The position numbers and the translations under genes were made by a program. Positions 38,316 through 48,100 of a stretch of 64,000 nucleotides of DNA are shown here, piece by piece; position 1 is the stretch's first letter, and every line of letters starts with the position of its first letter. The notes beneath the pieces are model-generated. The model made no database searches. It had not been told where the DNA came from and worked only from the letters and a program-made list of their open reading frames with translations. This stretch comes from Gammaproteobacteria bacterium (GTDB taxonomy: Bacteria > Pseudomonadota > Gammaproteobacteria > Pseudomonadales > Porticoccaceae), in contig JACPPB010000026.1 in assembly GCA_016191205.1 (NCBI GenBank), positions 79,287 through 143,286 on the forward strand, given 5' to 3'.

Positions 38316-38354
38316 GCCTTGTTCTCCATGATTCCGAGTGCTCGCAGTGCATGG

Positions 38355-38873
38355 CTAGTTCTGCCAGCGCCCGCGGGCGTAATGGCCCGCGCCCACCCGG
38401 ACCGCCGCGGCGATACCGTGGACATGGCAAATCGCCACCGCCAGAGCGTCGGCGGCATCGGCCGGCGGCACTACCGACAACTGCAACAGTTGTTTCACCA
38501 TCAACTGCACCTGCTCCTTGGTGGCACCGCCATTACCCACCACCGCCTGCTTCACGGTGCGCGCGCTGTACTCGGTGACCGGCAAACCGGCATGGACGGC
38601 GGCGACCATGGCGGCGCCCCGCGCCTGCCCCAGGCGCAGCGCCGCACGGGGATCGCGGGCAAAGAAAATGTCTTCGATCGCCACGGCATCCGGGTGATAA
38701 CGGGCAATGAGCTCGCTGACGCCGCTGAAAATATGGCCGAGGCGTTCGGCAAGCGTGGTCGCCGGCGGTCGCACCACGCCACTCGCGACGTAGGAAGGGC
38801 TGGCGCCGGAGCTCTCGACGACACCAAAACCAGTGCATCGGGAGCCGGGATCTATACCCAATATCACCGCCAT
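38355..38873 (-). CDS. ruvC: Holliday junction resolvase RuvC
   Basis: A Mg-dependent endonuclease (172 residues). The first catalytic Asp is in ILGIDPGSRCTGFGV, followed by acids in AIEDIFFARDP and in the C-terminal ADAADALAVAICH. The start MAVILGIDPG at 38873 is preferred over an in-frame TTG six codons upstream, because it gives the usual RuvC length. Confidence 0.96.
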   Translation of the reverse strand: MAVILGIDPGSRCTGFGVVESSGASPSYVASGVVRPPATTLAERLGHIFSGVSELIARYHPDAVAIEDIFFARDPRAALRLGQARGAAMVAAVHAGLPVTEYSARTVKQAVVGNGGATKEQVQLMVKQLLQLSVVPPADAADALAVAICHVHGIAAAVRVGAGHYARGRWQN

Positions 38874-38947
38874 GGCGAATTCCGGCGCCAACGAAAGAAT
38901 GCTTTGTCTGCTCTCGGCAACGTCCGGCGCGGCGCGACAGAAGTCAC

Positions 38948-39679
38948 CTAGGGCGCTGCCGACAAATCAGCGTTGGTATACACGTTCTGAACATCGTCAA
39001 GATCCTCGAGCTGGTCGATCAAGGTGATGACCGCCACCGCGCTTTCGGCATCCGGCGCCACGGTGGTGAGCGGGATCATGGCGACCTCCGCGTGCTCCGG
39101 CGTCAACCCCGCGGCCGTCATCGCCGCTTTCACCGCCGCGAAATCCTGCCAGCCGCTCAGCACATCGACGGAGCCGTCGTCGTTGCTCACCACATCCTCG
39201 GCACCGGCCTCCAACGCAATCTCGATGATCCGGTCCTCGTCGCAACCGGGCGGATAAGTCAACTGGCCCCGGCGGTTGAACAAATAGGCGACGGAACCGT
39301 CGGTGCCCAGATTGCCGCCGCGCTTGCTGAACGCGTGCCGGACATCGGCCACGGTGCGGTTGCGGTTGTCGGTGAGGCATTCCACCAGCAGCGCGACCCC
39401 GCCGGCGCCATAGCCTTCATAGGTGACTTCTTCGTAGTTTTCCGCGTCGCCGGCGCCCGCGCCGCGCTGGATCGCCTTGTCGATGGTGTCCCTTTTCATG
39501 TTCACCGACAGCGCCTTGTCGATCGCGGTCCGCAAGCGCGGATTATCGTCCGGCGTGCCGCCGCCGGTGCGCGCCGCCGTCACCAGCTCGCGAATCAGTT
39601 TGGTGAACAGCTTGCCGCGCTGGGCGTCCTGGGCTGCCTTGCGATGCTTGATGTTTGCCCACTTGCTGTGGCCGGCCAT
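38948..39679 (-). CDS. yebC: YebC/PmpR-family protein
   Basis: A 243-residue member of the YebC family, described both as a DNA-binding regulator and as a translation factor for difficult proline-containing sequences. Family blocks are [23 protein letters not shown] at the N terminus and [14 protein letters not shown] [16 protein letters not shown]. The start at 39679 is the universal MAGHSKW. It is located between aspS and ruvC. Confidence 0.96.
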   Translation of the reverse strand: MAGHSKWANIKHRKAAQDAQRGKLFTKLIRELVTAARTGGGTPDDNPRLRTAIDKALSVNMKRDTIDKAIQRGAGAGDAENYEEVTYEGYGAGGVALLVECLTDNRNRTVADVRHAFSKRGGNLGTDGSVAYLFNRRGQLTYPPGCDEDRIIEIALEAGAEDVVSNDDGSVDVLSGWQDFAAVKAAMTAAGLTPEHAEVAMIPLTTVAPDAESAVAVITLIDQLEDLDDVQNVYTNADLSAAP

Positions 39680-39696
39680 GAAGAGTCTCCGGAAAA

Positions 39697-41496
39697 CTAC
39701 TGCGGACGCAGGGCGATATGCAGATCCCGCAGCGCCTCGCTCCCCACCGCGCCCGGCGCGTCGGTGAGCAGACACTGCGCCGACTGGGTCTTGGGAAAGG
39801 CGATGACATCGCGGATCGAGGCCGCGCCCAGCATCAGCATCACCAGCCGGTCCAGACCGAACGCGATGCCGGCATGGGGCGGGCAGCCGTACTTCAGGGC
39901 ATCCAGCAGGAAACCGAATTTTTCACGCTGCTGGGCGGCGTCGATACCCAGGATGTCGAAGACCGCGGCCTGCAGCTCGGGCCGGTGAATCCGCGCGGAA
40001 CCGCCACCCAGCTCGGTGCCGTTCAACACCATGTCGTAGGCGCGCGACAGCGCCGCGCCGGGATCGGCACGCAATGCGTCGGGAGCGCAGGAAGGCGCGG
40101 TAAACGGATGATGAAGCGGGGTCCAGCCGCCGCTGCCATCCCGTTCGAACATGGGAAAATCCACAACCCAGAGCGGCGCCCAGGCGTGGGTGTACAGATC
40201 CAGATCAAGACCCAGCTTGCAGCGCAGGGCGCCCAGGGATTCCGCCACCACGGTGGCCTTGTCGGCGCCGAAAAAGATCAGGTCGCCGTTTTCCGCGCCG
40301 ACGCGGTCGAGAATCGCGCGGCGCACTGCCGGCGGCAGGAATTTCACGATGGGCGATTGCAGACCTTCTTCCAGATCGGCGCGATTGTTGACCTTGATGT
40401 AGGCCAGCCCGCGGGCGCCGTAGCGTGCGACGAAAGCCGTGTAATCGTCGATCTGCTTGCGGCTGAGCGCGTTGCCACCCGGCAACCGCAGCGCGGTCAC
40501 CCGCCCCGCCGGATCGGCGGCGGCCGCGGCAAACACCTTGAATTCGACGCCCGCCATCAGGTCCTTGATATCGACCAGTTCCAGCGGAATGCGCAGATCG
40601 GGCTTGTCGCTGCCAAAACGCGCCATGGCGTCGGCATGGGTCATGCGGGGAAATTCGCCGAGCTCGACGTCGAGCACTTCGGCAAACAGCCCCCGCACCA
40701 TGGTCTCGACGAGCGCCATGAGATCGCCCTCGGCCAGGAAGGAAGTCTCGATGTCGATCTGGGTGAATTCAGGCTGACGGTCGGCGCGCAGATCCTCGTC
40801 GCGGAAACAGCGCGCGACCTGGTAGTAGCGATCAAACCCACTCACCATCAGCATCTGCTTGAACAGCTGTGGCGATTGCGGCAGCGCAAAAAAACGCCCC
40901 GGGTGCGTGCGGCTGGGCACCAGATAATCGCGCGCACCCTCGGGCGTCGCCCGGGTCAGGATCGGCGTCTCGATATCGAGAAAACCCTCGCCGTCGAGGA
41001 AGCGCCGCAACGCGCCCGTGACTCGGGCCCGCAGGCGCAGATTGCGCTGCATCTCGGGCCGGCGCAGATCCAGATAGCGATGGTGCAGGCGCACCTCTTC
41101 GCCCACCCGCGTGTGCTCGTCGAGCTGAAACGGCGGCGTCTCGGCGCTGTTGAGAATGTCGAGCGCGACACCGTAGACCTCGACCCGGCCCGTCGCCATG
41201 TCGGGATTCACGGTCTCGGGCGTCCGCGCCCGCACCCGCCCGGTCACACGCAACACATATTCCCCGCGGACGCGATCAGCGGTAGCGAAATGCACACCAC
41301 AGTCGGGGTCGAACACGACCTGGACGATGCCGTCCCGATCACGCAGATCGATGAAGATGACGCCACCGTGATCGCGGCGGCGATCCACCCAGCCGCACAG
41401 CACCACTTCGGTGCCGGCCAGGCTTTCACCGACGGCGCCACAGTACACCGAGCGTCCGATCTCCGCGTGGCCGGGCTTCCGCTCCCCGACGCTCAT
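39697..41496 (-). CDS. aspS: Aspartyl-tRNA synthetase
   Basis: A bacterial-type class II synthetase (599 residues). It has an N-terminal OB anticodon domain ([25 protein letters not shown]). Motif 2 is [18 protein letters not shown], and a bacterial GAD insertion lies around residues 290-410. Motif 3 is [17 protein letters not shown]. Its ATG overlaps the fmdB stop by 4 bases. Confidence 0.98.
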   Translation of the reverse strand: MSVGERKPGHAEIGRSVYCGAVGESLAGTEVVLCGWVDRRRDHGGVIFIDLRDRDGIVQVVFDPDCGVHFATADRVRGEYVLRVTGRVRARTPETVNPDMATGRVEVYGVALDILNSAETPPFQLDEHTRVGEEVRLHHRYLDLRRPEMQRNLRLRARVTGALRRFLDGEGFLDIETPILTRATPEGARDYLVPSRTHPGRFFALPQSPQLFKQMLMVSGFDRYYQVARCFRDEDLRADRQPEFTQIDIETSFLAEGDLMALVETMVRGLFAEVLDVELGEFPRMTHADAMARFGSDKPDLRIPLELVDIKDLMAGVEFKVFAAAAADPAGRVTALRLPGGNALSRKQIDDYTAFVARYGARGLAYIKVNNRADLEEGLQSPIVKFLPPAVRRAILDRVGAENGDLIFFGADKATVVAESLGALRCKLGLDLDLYTHAWAPLWVVDFPMFERDGSGGWTPLHHPFTAPSCAPDALRADPGAALSRAYDMVLNGTELGGGSARIHRPELQAAVFDILGIDAAQQREKFGFLLDALKYGCPPHAGIAFGLDRLVMLMLGAASIRDVIAFPKTQSAQCLLTDAPGAVGSEALRDLHIALRPQ

Positions 41497-41813
41497 GGGG
41501 TCGCTGCTGTGGCAGCTGTCGTCTTGGGGGCCGGAGCGCCGCTGTCGCCCGCGGGTGCGGCGCCGCCTGCGCTGTCGCCTTTTGCCGCCGCCTTGGTGTC
41601 GGCATCAGCCGTCAGATTGCGCTTTTTGTCGCCCGTCTTGAAATCGGTTTCGTACCAGCCGCTGCCGCTCAACCGGAACGCGCTGGCGGTCAGTTTCTTT
41701 TTGAGGCTGGCATGGCTGCACGCGGGACAGTCCACGAGCTGCGGGTCGGCGACCTTCTGGATCGCTTCGAGCTCATGCCCACAATCCTGGCAAACGTATT
41801 CATAGATTGGCAT
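41493..41813 (-). CDS. FmdB-family zinc ribbon protein
   Basis: A 106-residue protein with an N-terminal zinc ribbon: [16 protein letters not shown], then [21 protein letters not shown]. The two CxxC pairs are complete. The C-terminal 45 residues are Ala/Gly/Lys-rich and low complexity. It sits upstream of aspS with a 4-base overlap, a common proteobacterial pairing. Its role is not known. Confidence 0.92.
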   Translation of the reverse strand: MPIYEYVCQDCGHELEAIQKVADPQLVDCPACSHASLKKKLTASAFRLSGSGWYETDFKTGDKKRNLTADADTKAAAKGDSAGGAAPAGDSGAPAPKTTAATAATP

Positions 41814-41985
41814 CGGTGGATCACCTCCGGAAAATTGTGGTCGTTCCGTACGGCCGCAGCGCCGGGGACAAGGCTTTATATAGGTTCGCGGGCGACTTGC
41901 ATTCGCCGGATTGCCGGCTTTACCGGCGCGAACCCCGTCCAGGCATTCAACTTCGACCAACAATTGAATCAACAAGGGATTATTT

Positions 41986-42426
41986 ATGGCTGCCACAAAA
42001 ACCGCCCCCAAGGCCCCGGCCAAAAAAGCCGCCACGGCAAAACCCGCCGCCAAGGCAAAGCCGGCCGCCAAGGCTCCGGCAAAACCCGTTGCCGCACCAC
42101 CCCGCAAGACCACCGTCATCACCGAAAAACTCACCAAAGCGCAGATTCTTGCGGAAATGGCCGCGAACACCGGCCTCAGCAAGAAGCAGGTCACCGATGT
42201 ACTGGACGAACTCGGCTCCCTCATCGAGCGCCACATCAAGAAGCGTGGCGTGGGCGAATTCACCCTGCCCGGCCTGCTCAAGATCAAGACTGTGAAGAAG
42301 CCGGCGCGCAAAGCCCGCAAAGGCATCAATCCTTTTACCGGGAAGGAAACCACCTTCCAGGCCCGTCCTGCCAGTACCGCAGTGAAAGTGCTCGCGCTCA
42401 AAGCCCTGAAAGACATGACCAACTGA
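41986..42426 (+). CDS. HU/IHF-family DNA-binding protein with Lys/Ala-rich N-terminal tail
   Basis: A 146-residue nucleoid protein. Residues 1-42 are a basic low-complexity tail of AKPAAKAK-type repeats with no acidic residue. The rest is an HU domain (LTKAQILAEMAANTGLSKKQVTDVLDELGSLIERHI). Its DNA-wrapping arm includes KPARKARKGINPFTGKETTF. The tail resembles the histone H1-like tails fused to HU in some bacteria and is expected to add nonspecific DNA binding. An AAGGGA site lies before the ATG. It is divergent from fmdB and followed by a strong hairpin. Confidence 0.9.
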   Translation: MAATKTAPKAPAKKAATAKPAAKAKPAAKAPAKPVAAPPRKTTVITEKLTKAQILAEMAANTGLSKKQVTDVLDELGSLIERHIKKRGVGEFTLPGLLKIKTVKKPARKARKGINPFTGKETTFQARPASTAVKVLALKALKDMTN

Positions 42427-42442
42427 GCCGCATGGCAGCATG

Positions 42443-42470
42443 ACCCAGCCCCGGTTCTCCGGGGCTGGGT
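42443..42470 (+). terminator. GC-rich hairpin after the HU gene
   Basis: A perfect 12-base-pair stem ACCCAGCCCCGG/CCGGGGCTGGGT with a TTCT loop starts 16 bases after the HU stop. No U tract follows, so it may act as a transcript-stabilising hairpin or a weak terminator. Confidence 0.7.
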
Positions 42471-42649
42471 CCCCGGGTCGGCACGCATCACTGCTCCCGC
42501 ACTGACACTGTTCCTCGACTGATACATTTCCTGCACGAATATCCGCCGCACCAATCCGCATCTGCTCTACAACTGCCACCACCTACCGCCGCTGGGTCAG
42601 CCTGTTAGAATGAGCGCCCCTTCGCAACGCCCCCGACCGGATATATTCG

Positions 42650-44359
42650 ATGCGCGCAAGCCGTTTGCTCATGCCCACGCTCAAGGAAACTCCGGCGGAA
42701 GCGGAGATCATCAGCCATCAGCTGATGCTGCGCGCCGGCATGATCCGCAAGCTCGCGGCCGGTCTTTACAGCTGGCTGCCGCTGGGTCTGCGCGTCTTGC
42801 GCAAAGTGGAGGCCATCGTGCGCGAGGAAATGAACGCGGCGGGCGCCAAGGAAGTCCTGATGCCGGTGGTGCAGCCGGCCGACCTGTGGCAGGAATCGGG
42901 GCGCTGGGAGCAGTACGGTCCGGAGCTGCTGCGCATCGAGGACCGGCACCAGCGCCCGTTCTGCCTCGGTCCGACCCACGAGGAAATCATCACCGACCTG
43001 ATGCGCAACGAGATTCGCAGCTATCGCGATCTGCCCGCCAATTTTTATCAGATCCAGACCAAGTTCCGCGACGAAATCCGTCCCCGCTTCGGCGTGATGC
43101 GGGCGCGTGAATTCATCATGAAGGACGCCTATTCGTTCCACGTCGATCAGGCCAGTCTCGCCGAAACCTATCAGCGCATGTACACCGCCTACGCCAACGT
43201 GTTCACGCGCCTGGGTGTCGAATTTCGCGCGGTGCTCGCCGACACCGGCAGCATCGGCGGCAGTCACTCACATGAATTTCACGTTCTCGCCGATGCCGGA
43301 GAGGATGCCATCGCGATTTCGGATACCAGCGATTACGCCGCCAACATCGAGCTCGCGCCAGCGCTGCCTCCGGCGCAACCACGGCCGGCACCGGCTCAAC
43401 CACTGCGGGAGGTGGCGACCCCGGGCCAGCACAGCATCGAGGCAGTGAGTGCTTTCCTGGAGTGCTCACCGGCCCAGGCCCTGAAGACCCTGATCGTCAA
43501 GGGCAGCGCGCCGGGACAATTGGTGGCACTGGTGCTGCGCGGCGACCACCAGCTCAACGCCATCAAGGCCGAGAAGCTGCCCCAGGTCGAGAGCCCGCTG
43601 TGCCTGGCGACCGACGCCGAAATCCGCGCCGCAACCGGTTGCGGTCCCGGCTCCCTGGGACCGATAAAGCTGCCGCTCGCCATCATCTCCGATCACGCCG
43701 CCCTGACCTGTGCGGATTTCGTGTGCGGCGCCAACCGGGATGGCTACCATCTGACGGGCGCGAACTGGGAGCGGGATTGCCCCACGCCCGTGGCGGCCGA
43801 TATCCGCGATGTGGTGGCGGGCGACCCCAGTCCAGACGGAGTTGGACGCCTCGTCATCCGGCGCGGCATCGAAGTCGGGCATATTTTCCAGTTGGGCACC
43901 AAGTACAGCGAGGCGATGAATGCCCGCATCACCGACGAGAGCGGTCGCGAGCAGGTCATGGTGATGGGCTGCTACGGTATCGGTATCAGCCGTGCCGTGG
44001 CCGCCGCCATCGAACAGCATCACGACGCTCGCGGCATCGTCTGGCCGCCGGGCATGGCGCCTTTCGGGGTGGCCATCGTGCCCGTCAACGCGCACCAGTC
44101 CGATCGCGTGCGTGACACCAGCGAAGCTCTGTACGACGAGCTCGTGGCGGCGGGCCACGAGGTTCTGCTGATGGATCGCCCCAAGGCGCGCCTGGGCGCG
44201 ATGCTCGCCGATGTCGAACTTATCGGCATTCCCACCGTCCTGGTGGTCGGCGAACGCGGGCTGGCGGAAGGCAACGTGGAATGCCGCAACCGTCGCGACG
44301 GCACCCAGACCGAGCTCAAAATCGCCAATGTCGCGACTTGGCTCGCCACGCAGCTCTGA
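42650..44359 (+). CDS. proS: Prolyl-tRNA synthetase (bacterial type with editing domain)
   Basis: A class II synthetase (569 residues, usual length about 570). Motif 1 lies near [19 protein letters not shown] and motif 2 in [27 protein letters not shown]. An inserted YbaK-like editing domain spans about residues 220-390. Motif 3 is [16 protein letters not shown], and the anticodon domain is C-terminal. The gene stands alone. Confidence 0.98.
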   Translation: MRASRLLMPTLKETPAEAEIISHQLMLRAGMIRKLAAGLYSWLPLGLRVLRKVEAIVREEMNAAGAKEVLMPVVQPADLWQESGRWEQYGPELLRIEDRHQRPFCLGPTHEEIITDLMRNEIRSYRDLPANFYQIQTKFRDEIRPRFGVMRAREFIMKDAYSFHVDQASLAETYQRMYTAYANVFTRLGVEFRAVLADTGSIGGSHSHEFHVLADAGEDAIAISDTSDYAANIELAPALPPAQPRPAPAQPLREVATPGQHSIEAVSAFLECSPAQALKTLIVKGSAPGQLVALVLRGDHQLNAIKAEKLPQVESPLCLATDAEIRAATGCGPGSLGPIKLPLAIISDHAALTCADFVCGANRDGYHLTGANWERDCPTPVAADIRDVVAGDPSPDGVGRLVIRRGIEVGHIFQLGTKYSEAMNARITDESGREQVMVMGCYGIGISRAVAAAIEQHHDARGIVWPPGMAPFGVAIVPVNAHQSDRVRDTSEALYDELVAAGHEVLLMDRPKARLGAMLADVELIGIPTVLVVGERGLAEGNVECRNRRDGTQTELKIANVATWLATQL

Positions 44360-44788
44360 TGCTTGCCCGCGCGGCAATGCTGCGCGCCAGCCGGTGCCAG
44401 ACCGCGGCGCACGCGTTGCGCAGCGGCATCCGGTAGCGCCAACCGCCGATTTTCTTAAGTTTTCTATAATATCCATCGACTATGGTTGGTCCACGCCATG
44501 TGACCTGGGCCCTGGACCACACAACAAATGTCGGACAGCTGGCAGATCGGCTTTGACAAGGGAGAGACCCTCTGGCGTCGCGCATTGCGCGGTGTTCAGC
44601 CCGCCAAATGGTTGAGTAACAAGTGGCTGACGCTGTCCGCCGCCGCACGATCACCCCACACTCACAGCCTGGATTCAGGCCCACGCAACCTGGAGTTGCC
44701 CGCCCGTGATCGAATGTTTGCCACGCGCGCCGTCACGACGGACGCAGCGGCACTCAGACTTTCGATACGCTGACCCGGAGGATTTCGC
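44360..44788. other. 429-base gap before the lipid cluster, with an AT-rich promoter-like patch
   Basis: No recognisable gene is seen. Around 44451-44480 base composition falls sharply (TTTTCTTAAGTTTTC, then TATAAT at 44465-44470), unlike the surrounding GC-rich DNA. The TATAAT could be a -10 box for the downstream operon, but no good -35 is visible. A short open frame at 44528-44773 resembles nothing known and its codon use is poor, so it is not called. Confidence 0.45.
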
Positions 44789-46474
44789 TTGCGCCTGGAA
44801 CCGACGCCCACGCTCCACAGCCTCGCCTTTCGCGCCGCCGATTTCGCCACCCTGGGCGAAGCCCTGGACTACGCCGCCCTGGGCGCGACCGGGGCCAATT
44901 TTTATTCCGGCCAAGGCACGATTCAGACACGGCTTTCCTACCGTTCACTGCGCGTCGATGCCGTGGCGCTGGCCCGCAAGCTCCTCGCCCTCGGCCTGTC
45001 CCAGGGCGACCGCGTGGCGCTGGTGGCCGAAACCGATCCGCATTTCCTGCGTTTTTTCTATGCCTGTCAGTACGCCGGACTGGTTCCCGTCCCGCTGCCC
45101 GCCTCGGTCAAGCTCGGCGCCCATACCTCTTATGTCACCCAGTTGCAGCGTCTGCTCGCCGGCAGCCACGCGAGTATCGCGGTGGCCTCCGAGGGGTATC
45201 TGCCGTTCCTGGAGGAAGCCAGCGCCGGGCTCGACCTGCGCATGGTCGCGGCCCCCGAGAGTTTTTACCGGCTTCCGGCTGCCGACCAGCAAACGCTGCC
45301 GGCGCAGGATCCGAACAGCATCGCCTACATTCAGTACACCTCCGGCAGTACCCGCTTTCCGCGCGGCGTAGTGATCCGGCAACACACGGCGATGGCCAAT
45401 CTGGCCGGCATCGTTCAGCACGGCGTCAAACTGGTGCCGGGCGACCGCTGCTTCTCGTGGCTGCCGTTTTATCACGACATGGGGCTGGTGGGTTTCGTAC
45501 TGGTTCCCGTCGCCGCGCAGATCTCCGTCGACTATCTGGATACCCGCGACTTCGCCATGCGCCCACGGCAATGGCTCAATCTGATGACGCAAACCCGGGC
45601 GACCGTGTCCTTTGGGCCACCCTTCGGTTACGACGTCGGCGCCGAGATGCTCCGTCCCGAAACCCTCGATGAATTTGCGAAAACGTTGGCGCCCGCGGGA
45701 TTCGACGCGCGCGCATTTCTGGCCTGCTACGGCATGGCCGAGTGCACGCTCGGGATCAGCTTTTCTCCGCTCGACTCCGGTCACAACACCGCGCTGGTGG
45801 ACACCGACGAGCTCTACGAAAACAACCGCGTGGTGCTGCTCGACCCGGACAGCGCGACCGAAGGCCGGGGACGGCGCTTCGTCGGCTGCGGGATTCCGCT
45901 GCCCGGATACGAAGTCGAGATCCGCAACGAGGATGGTGACGTACTGGGCGACCTCGAAAGCGGCGTCATCCATCTGCGCGGGCCCAGCGTGATGTCGGGC
46001 TACTTCGAAATGCCCGAGGAAACCCGCGCCGTCCTGGACGAAAGCGGCTGGTTGAACACCGGCGATATCGGCTATCTGGTCAACGGCGCCCTGACCATTA
46101 CCGGCCGCCAGAAGGATCTCATCATTATTCGTGGCCGCAACATCTGGCCGCAGGATATCGAACAACTCGCCGAAACCCAGCCCGAAGTCCGGCTCGATGG
46201 TGCGGTGGCGTTTGCCGCGCCCGGCGCCGATGGCGACGAATGCGTGTTGATGGTGGAGTGTCGGGAAACCAAACCCGAGCGCCGTGCCGACCTCATCGCC
46301 CGACTCACGCGCCTGCTCCGGCAGGAACTGGCGCTCGAATGTCATATCGAACTGGTGCCCAGAAGCTATCTGCCCCGGACTTCGTCCGGCAAGTTGTCGC
46401 GCGCGCGGGCACGCCTGATGTTCATCAACGAGTTGGCGGCCGCGCCGGCTCTGGCCACGGCGGCATCGGCCTGA
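44789..46474 (+). CDS. Fatty acyl-AMP ligase (FAAL-like AMP-binding enzyme)
   Basis: An ANL-superfamily adenylating enzyme (561 residues). The P-loop is YTSGSTRFPRGV (TSGST at 184-188), the A5-type motif is CYGMAECTLGISF, and A7-A8 is WLNTGDIGYL...ITGRQKDLIIIRGRNIWPQDIE. The C-terminal Lys is in RTSSGKLSR. The FAAL-type block SWLPFYHDMGLVGFVLVPV and the ENNRVVLLDP segment argue for acyl-AMP formation with transfer to a carrier protein rather than CoA. The start is TTG at 44789, with GGAGGA seven to twelve bases upstream. It is the first gene of a six-gene plus-strand set. No carrier protein is adjacent. Confidence 0.85.
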   Translation: MRLEPTPTLHSLAFRAADFATLGEALDYAALGATGANFYSGQGTIQTRLSYRSLRVDAVALARKLLALGLSQGDRVALVAETDPHFLRFFYACQYAGLVPVPLPASVKLGAHTSYVTQLQRLLAGSHASIAVASEGYLPFLEEASAGLDLRMVAAPESFYRLPAADQQTLPAQDPNSIAYIQYTSGSTRFPRGVVIRQHTAMANLAGIVQHGVKLVPGDRCFSWLPFYHDMGLVGFVLVPVAAQISVDYLDTRDFAMRPRQWLNLMTQTRATVSFGPPFGYDVGAEMLRPETLDEFAKTLAPAGFDARAFLACYGMAECTLGISFSPLDSGHNTALVDTDELYENNRVVLLDPDSATEGRGRRFVGCGIPLPGYEVEIRNEDGDVLGDLESGVIHLRGPSVMSGYFEMPEETRAVLDESGWLNTGDIGYLVNGALTITGRQKDLIIIRGRNIWPQDIEQLAETQPEVRLDGAVAFAAPGADGDECVLMVECRETKPERRADLIARLTRLLRQELALECHIELVPRSYLPRTSSGKLSRARARLMFINELAAAPALATAASA

Positions 46475-47421
46475 GCGAACACGCGGCGCCGCTCATTGCC
46501 ATCACCGGCGCGACCGGCTTCATCGGCAGCAACCTCTGTTTCCGCCTGCGAGCGTCGGGGTTTCGGGTACGCGCCCTGATACGCTCGCCCGGACGGGCGC
46601 AGTCGCTGGCGCGTGCCGGCATCGACATCCTTCCGGGTGATCTCGCCTCAGCGCCTGCGCTGCGACAATTGCTCGCCGGTAGTGCGGCCGTGATCCACTG
46701 CGCCGGCACCGTGCGCGGCCGCACTCCGGCCGAGTTCGAGCCCGCCAATGTGCTGGGCAGCCAGCAGCTGGTACAGGCAATTCAGGCTTCGGACACGGCC
46801 CCACGCCTGTTGGCACTGTCATCGCTGGCGGCACGGGAACCGCAGCTGTCGCCCTACGCCGCCAGCAAACTCGCCGGCGAACGCGTGGTGACGGCAAGTG
46901 GGAACACCGTCGCCTGGACCATCCTGCGGCCACCGGCCGTGTACGGACCCGGCGACCGCGAACTGCTGCCGCTGTTTCGGCTAATGGCGCGCGGCATCGC
47001 GCTGCTGCCCGGCCGCGCCGCGGACCGCGTCTCGATGCTCTACATCGACGACCTGACGACGGCCGTCATGCGCTGGCTGGCAGTGGATTCGCCGCCACGA
47101 CGGATTTTTACCCTCAGCGATCCCACGGCCGCGGGTTACAGTTGGGCGGACATCGTCCGCATCGCCGGCGTCGTGTGTGGGCGCCGGGTGCGCTCCGTCC
47201 GGGTGCCGTCCGTGGTGCTCGACGGGATCGCCGGAGTAAACTGGGCTGCCGCCGCGCTGTTGCGCTACGCACCCATGCTGACGCCCGGCAAAGTGCGGGA
47301 GTTGCGTCATTCGGACTGGACGTGCGACTGGCGCGAGCTGGGCGCCGCGCTTGACTGGCAACCTCGGGTCGATCTGGCCACCGGCATGCGCAACACACTG
47401 CACGATGACGATGGGCGTTGA
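46471..47421 (+). CDS. NAD(P)-dependent extended SDR (epimerase/reductase)
   Basis: An extended SDR of about 316 residues. The Rossmann motif ITGATGFIG lies at the very N terminus, HCAGTV is in the middle, and the active-site pair is Y-A-A-S-K (SPYAASKLAGE). It resembles 3-beta-HSD-like or ketoreductase-type epimerases; the substrate is unknown. The start is uncertain. No ATG, GTG or TTG lies close upstream in frame. A CTG at 46471 overlapping the FAAL stop is used here; an ATG about 44 codons further upstream would lie inside the FAAL gene. Confidence 0.8.
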   Translation: MSEHAAPLIAITGATGFIGSNLCFRLRASGFRVRALIRSPGRAQSLARAGIDILPGDLASAPALRQLLAGSAAVIHCAGTVRGRTPAEFEPANVLGSQQLVQAIQASDTAPRLLALSSLAAREPQLSPYAASKLAGERVVTASGNTVAWTILRPPAVYGPGDRELLPLFRLMARGIALLPGRAADRVSMLYIDDLTTAVMRWLAVDSPPRRIFTLSDPTAAGYSWADIVRIAGVVCGRRVRSVRVPSVVLDGIAGVNWAAAALLRYAPMLTPGKVRELRHSDWTCDWRELGAALDWQPRVDLATGMRNTLHDDDGR

Positions 47422-47459
47422 CCAACAAACCACCCACCCTTTCACGAGATGAGTGACGG

Positions 47460-48062
47460 ATGTCGTCGAAAAACCCTGCTTCGATCCGCCTGTTCCGCAG
47501 CGACCTGCTGGAAGCCCTCACCCATGTGCATCCACTGGTCCCGCTGCTGGTATGGACGCCCGTAATCAGCTGGTTGTTGTGGCGCGCGGTGACGATCCAC
47601 GGGCTGTCGATCATCGACCTGATTCCCGTGGCCGCGGCGGCGTTGCTGGTCTGGACCCTCACCGAATACGGCCTGCACCGCTTCGTGTTTCACTTCCCCG
47701 CCAGATCCCGGCTCGGCAAATGGCTGGTGTTTCTGTTTCACGGCGTCCATCACGAAGCTCCCCAGGACAAGACCCGTCTGGTGATGCCACCGGCCGGCGC
47801 GATCCTGATCATGGCGGTGATCTGGCCGCTGTTCCAGTTGCTGATACCCGCGCCCTGGGCCGAGCCGTTCTGCGCATTTTTTCTGGTCGGTTATCTGGCG
47901 TACGACTACCTTCACTACGCCACCCATCATTTTCCGATGCGCCTCGAGCTGCTCCAGCGGATCAAGCGCCACCACATGAAACATCATTATTCCGGTCAGA
48001 CTGGCCGCTACGGCGTCAGCTCGCCGCTCTGGGACATCGTGTTTCGCACCACCGGCCGTTAA
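47460..48062 (+). CDS. Fatty acid hydroxylase / sterol desaturase-family membrane enzyme
   Basis: A 200-residue di-iron membrane oxygenase. The histidine boxes are complete: HRFVFH, HGVHHE, HYATHH and HHMKHHY. Four hydrophobic segments surround them (about 25-45, 50-70, 100-120, 125-145). The arrangement and size match fatty acid 2-hydroxylases (Scs7/FA2H catalytic domain), which hydroxylate acyl chains of sphingolipids or other amide-linked lipids. The context of acyl-activating and sulfotransferase genes supports a lipid substrate. It is an inner-membrane enzyme. Confidence 0.82.
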   Translation: MSSKNPASIRLFRSDLLEALTHVHPLVPLLVWTPVISWLLWRAVTIHGLSIIDLIPVAAAALLVWTLTEYGLHRFVFHFPARSRLGKWLVFLFHGVHHEAPQDKTRLVMPPAGAILIMAVIWPLFQLLIPAPWAEPFCAFFLVGYLAYDYLHYATHHFPMRLELLQRIKRHHMKHHYSGQTGRYGVSSPLWDIVFRTTGR

Positions 48063-48100
48063 AGCCGCCACCCACCGCCGCGCCCTGGAACCGCCTCACC

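Noticed and set aside
39718..41805. Long plus-strand open frame opposite aspS and fmdB
   Set aside because: No domain is recognisable, and the opposite strand is a complete aspartyl-tRNA synthetase.
44528..44773. Small open frame in the gap before the fatty acyl-AMP ligase
   Set aside because: No recognisable features, weak start context and unusual composition. Left as noncoding.
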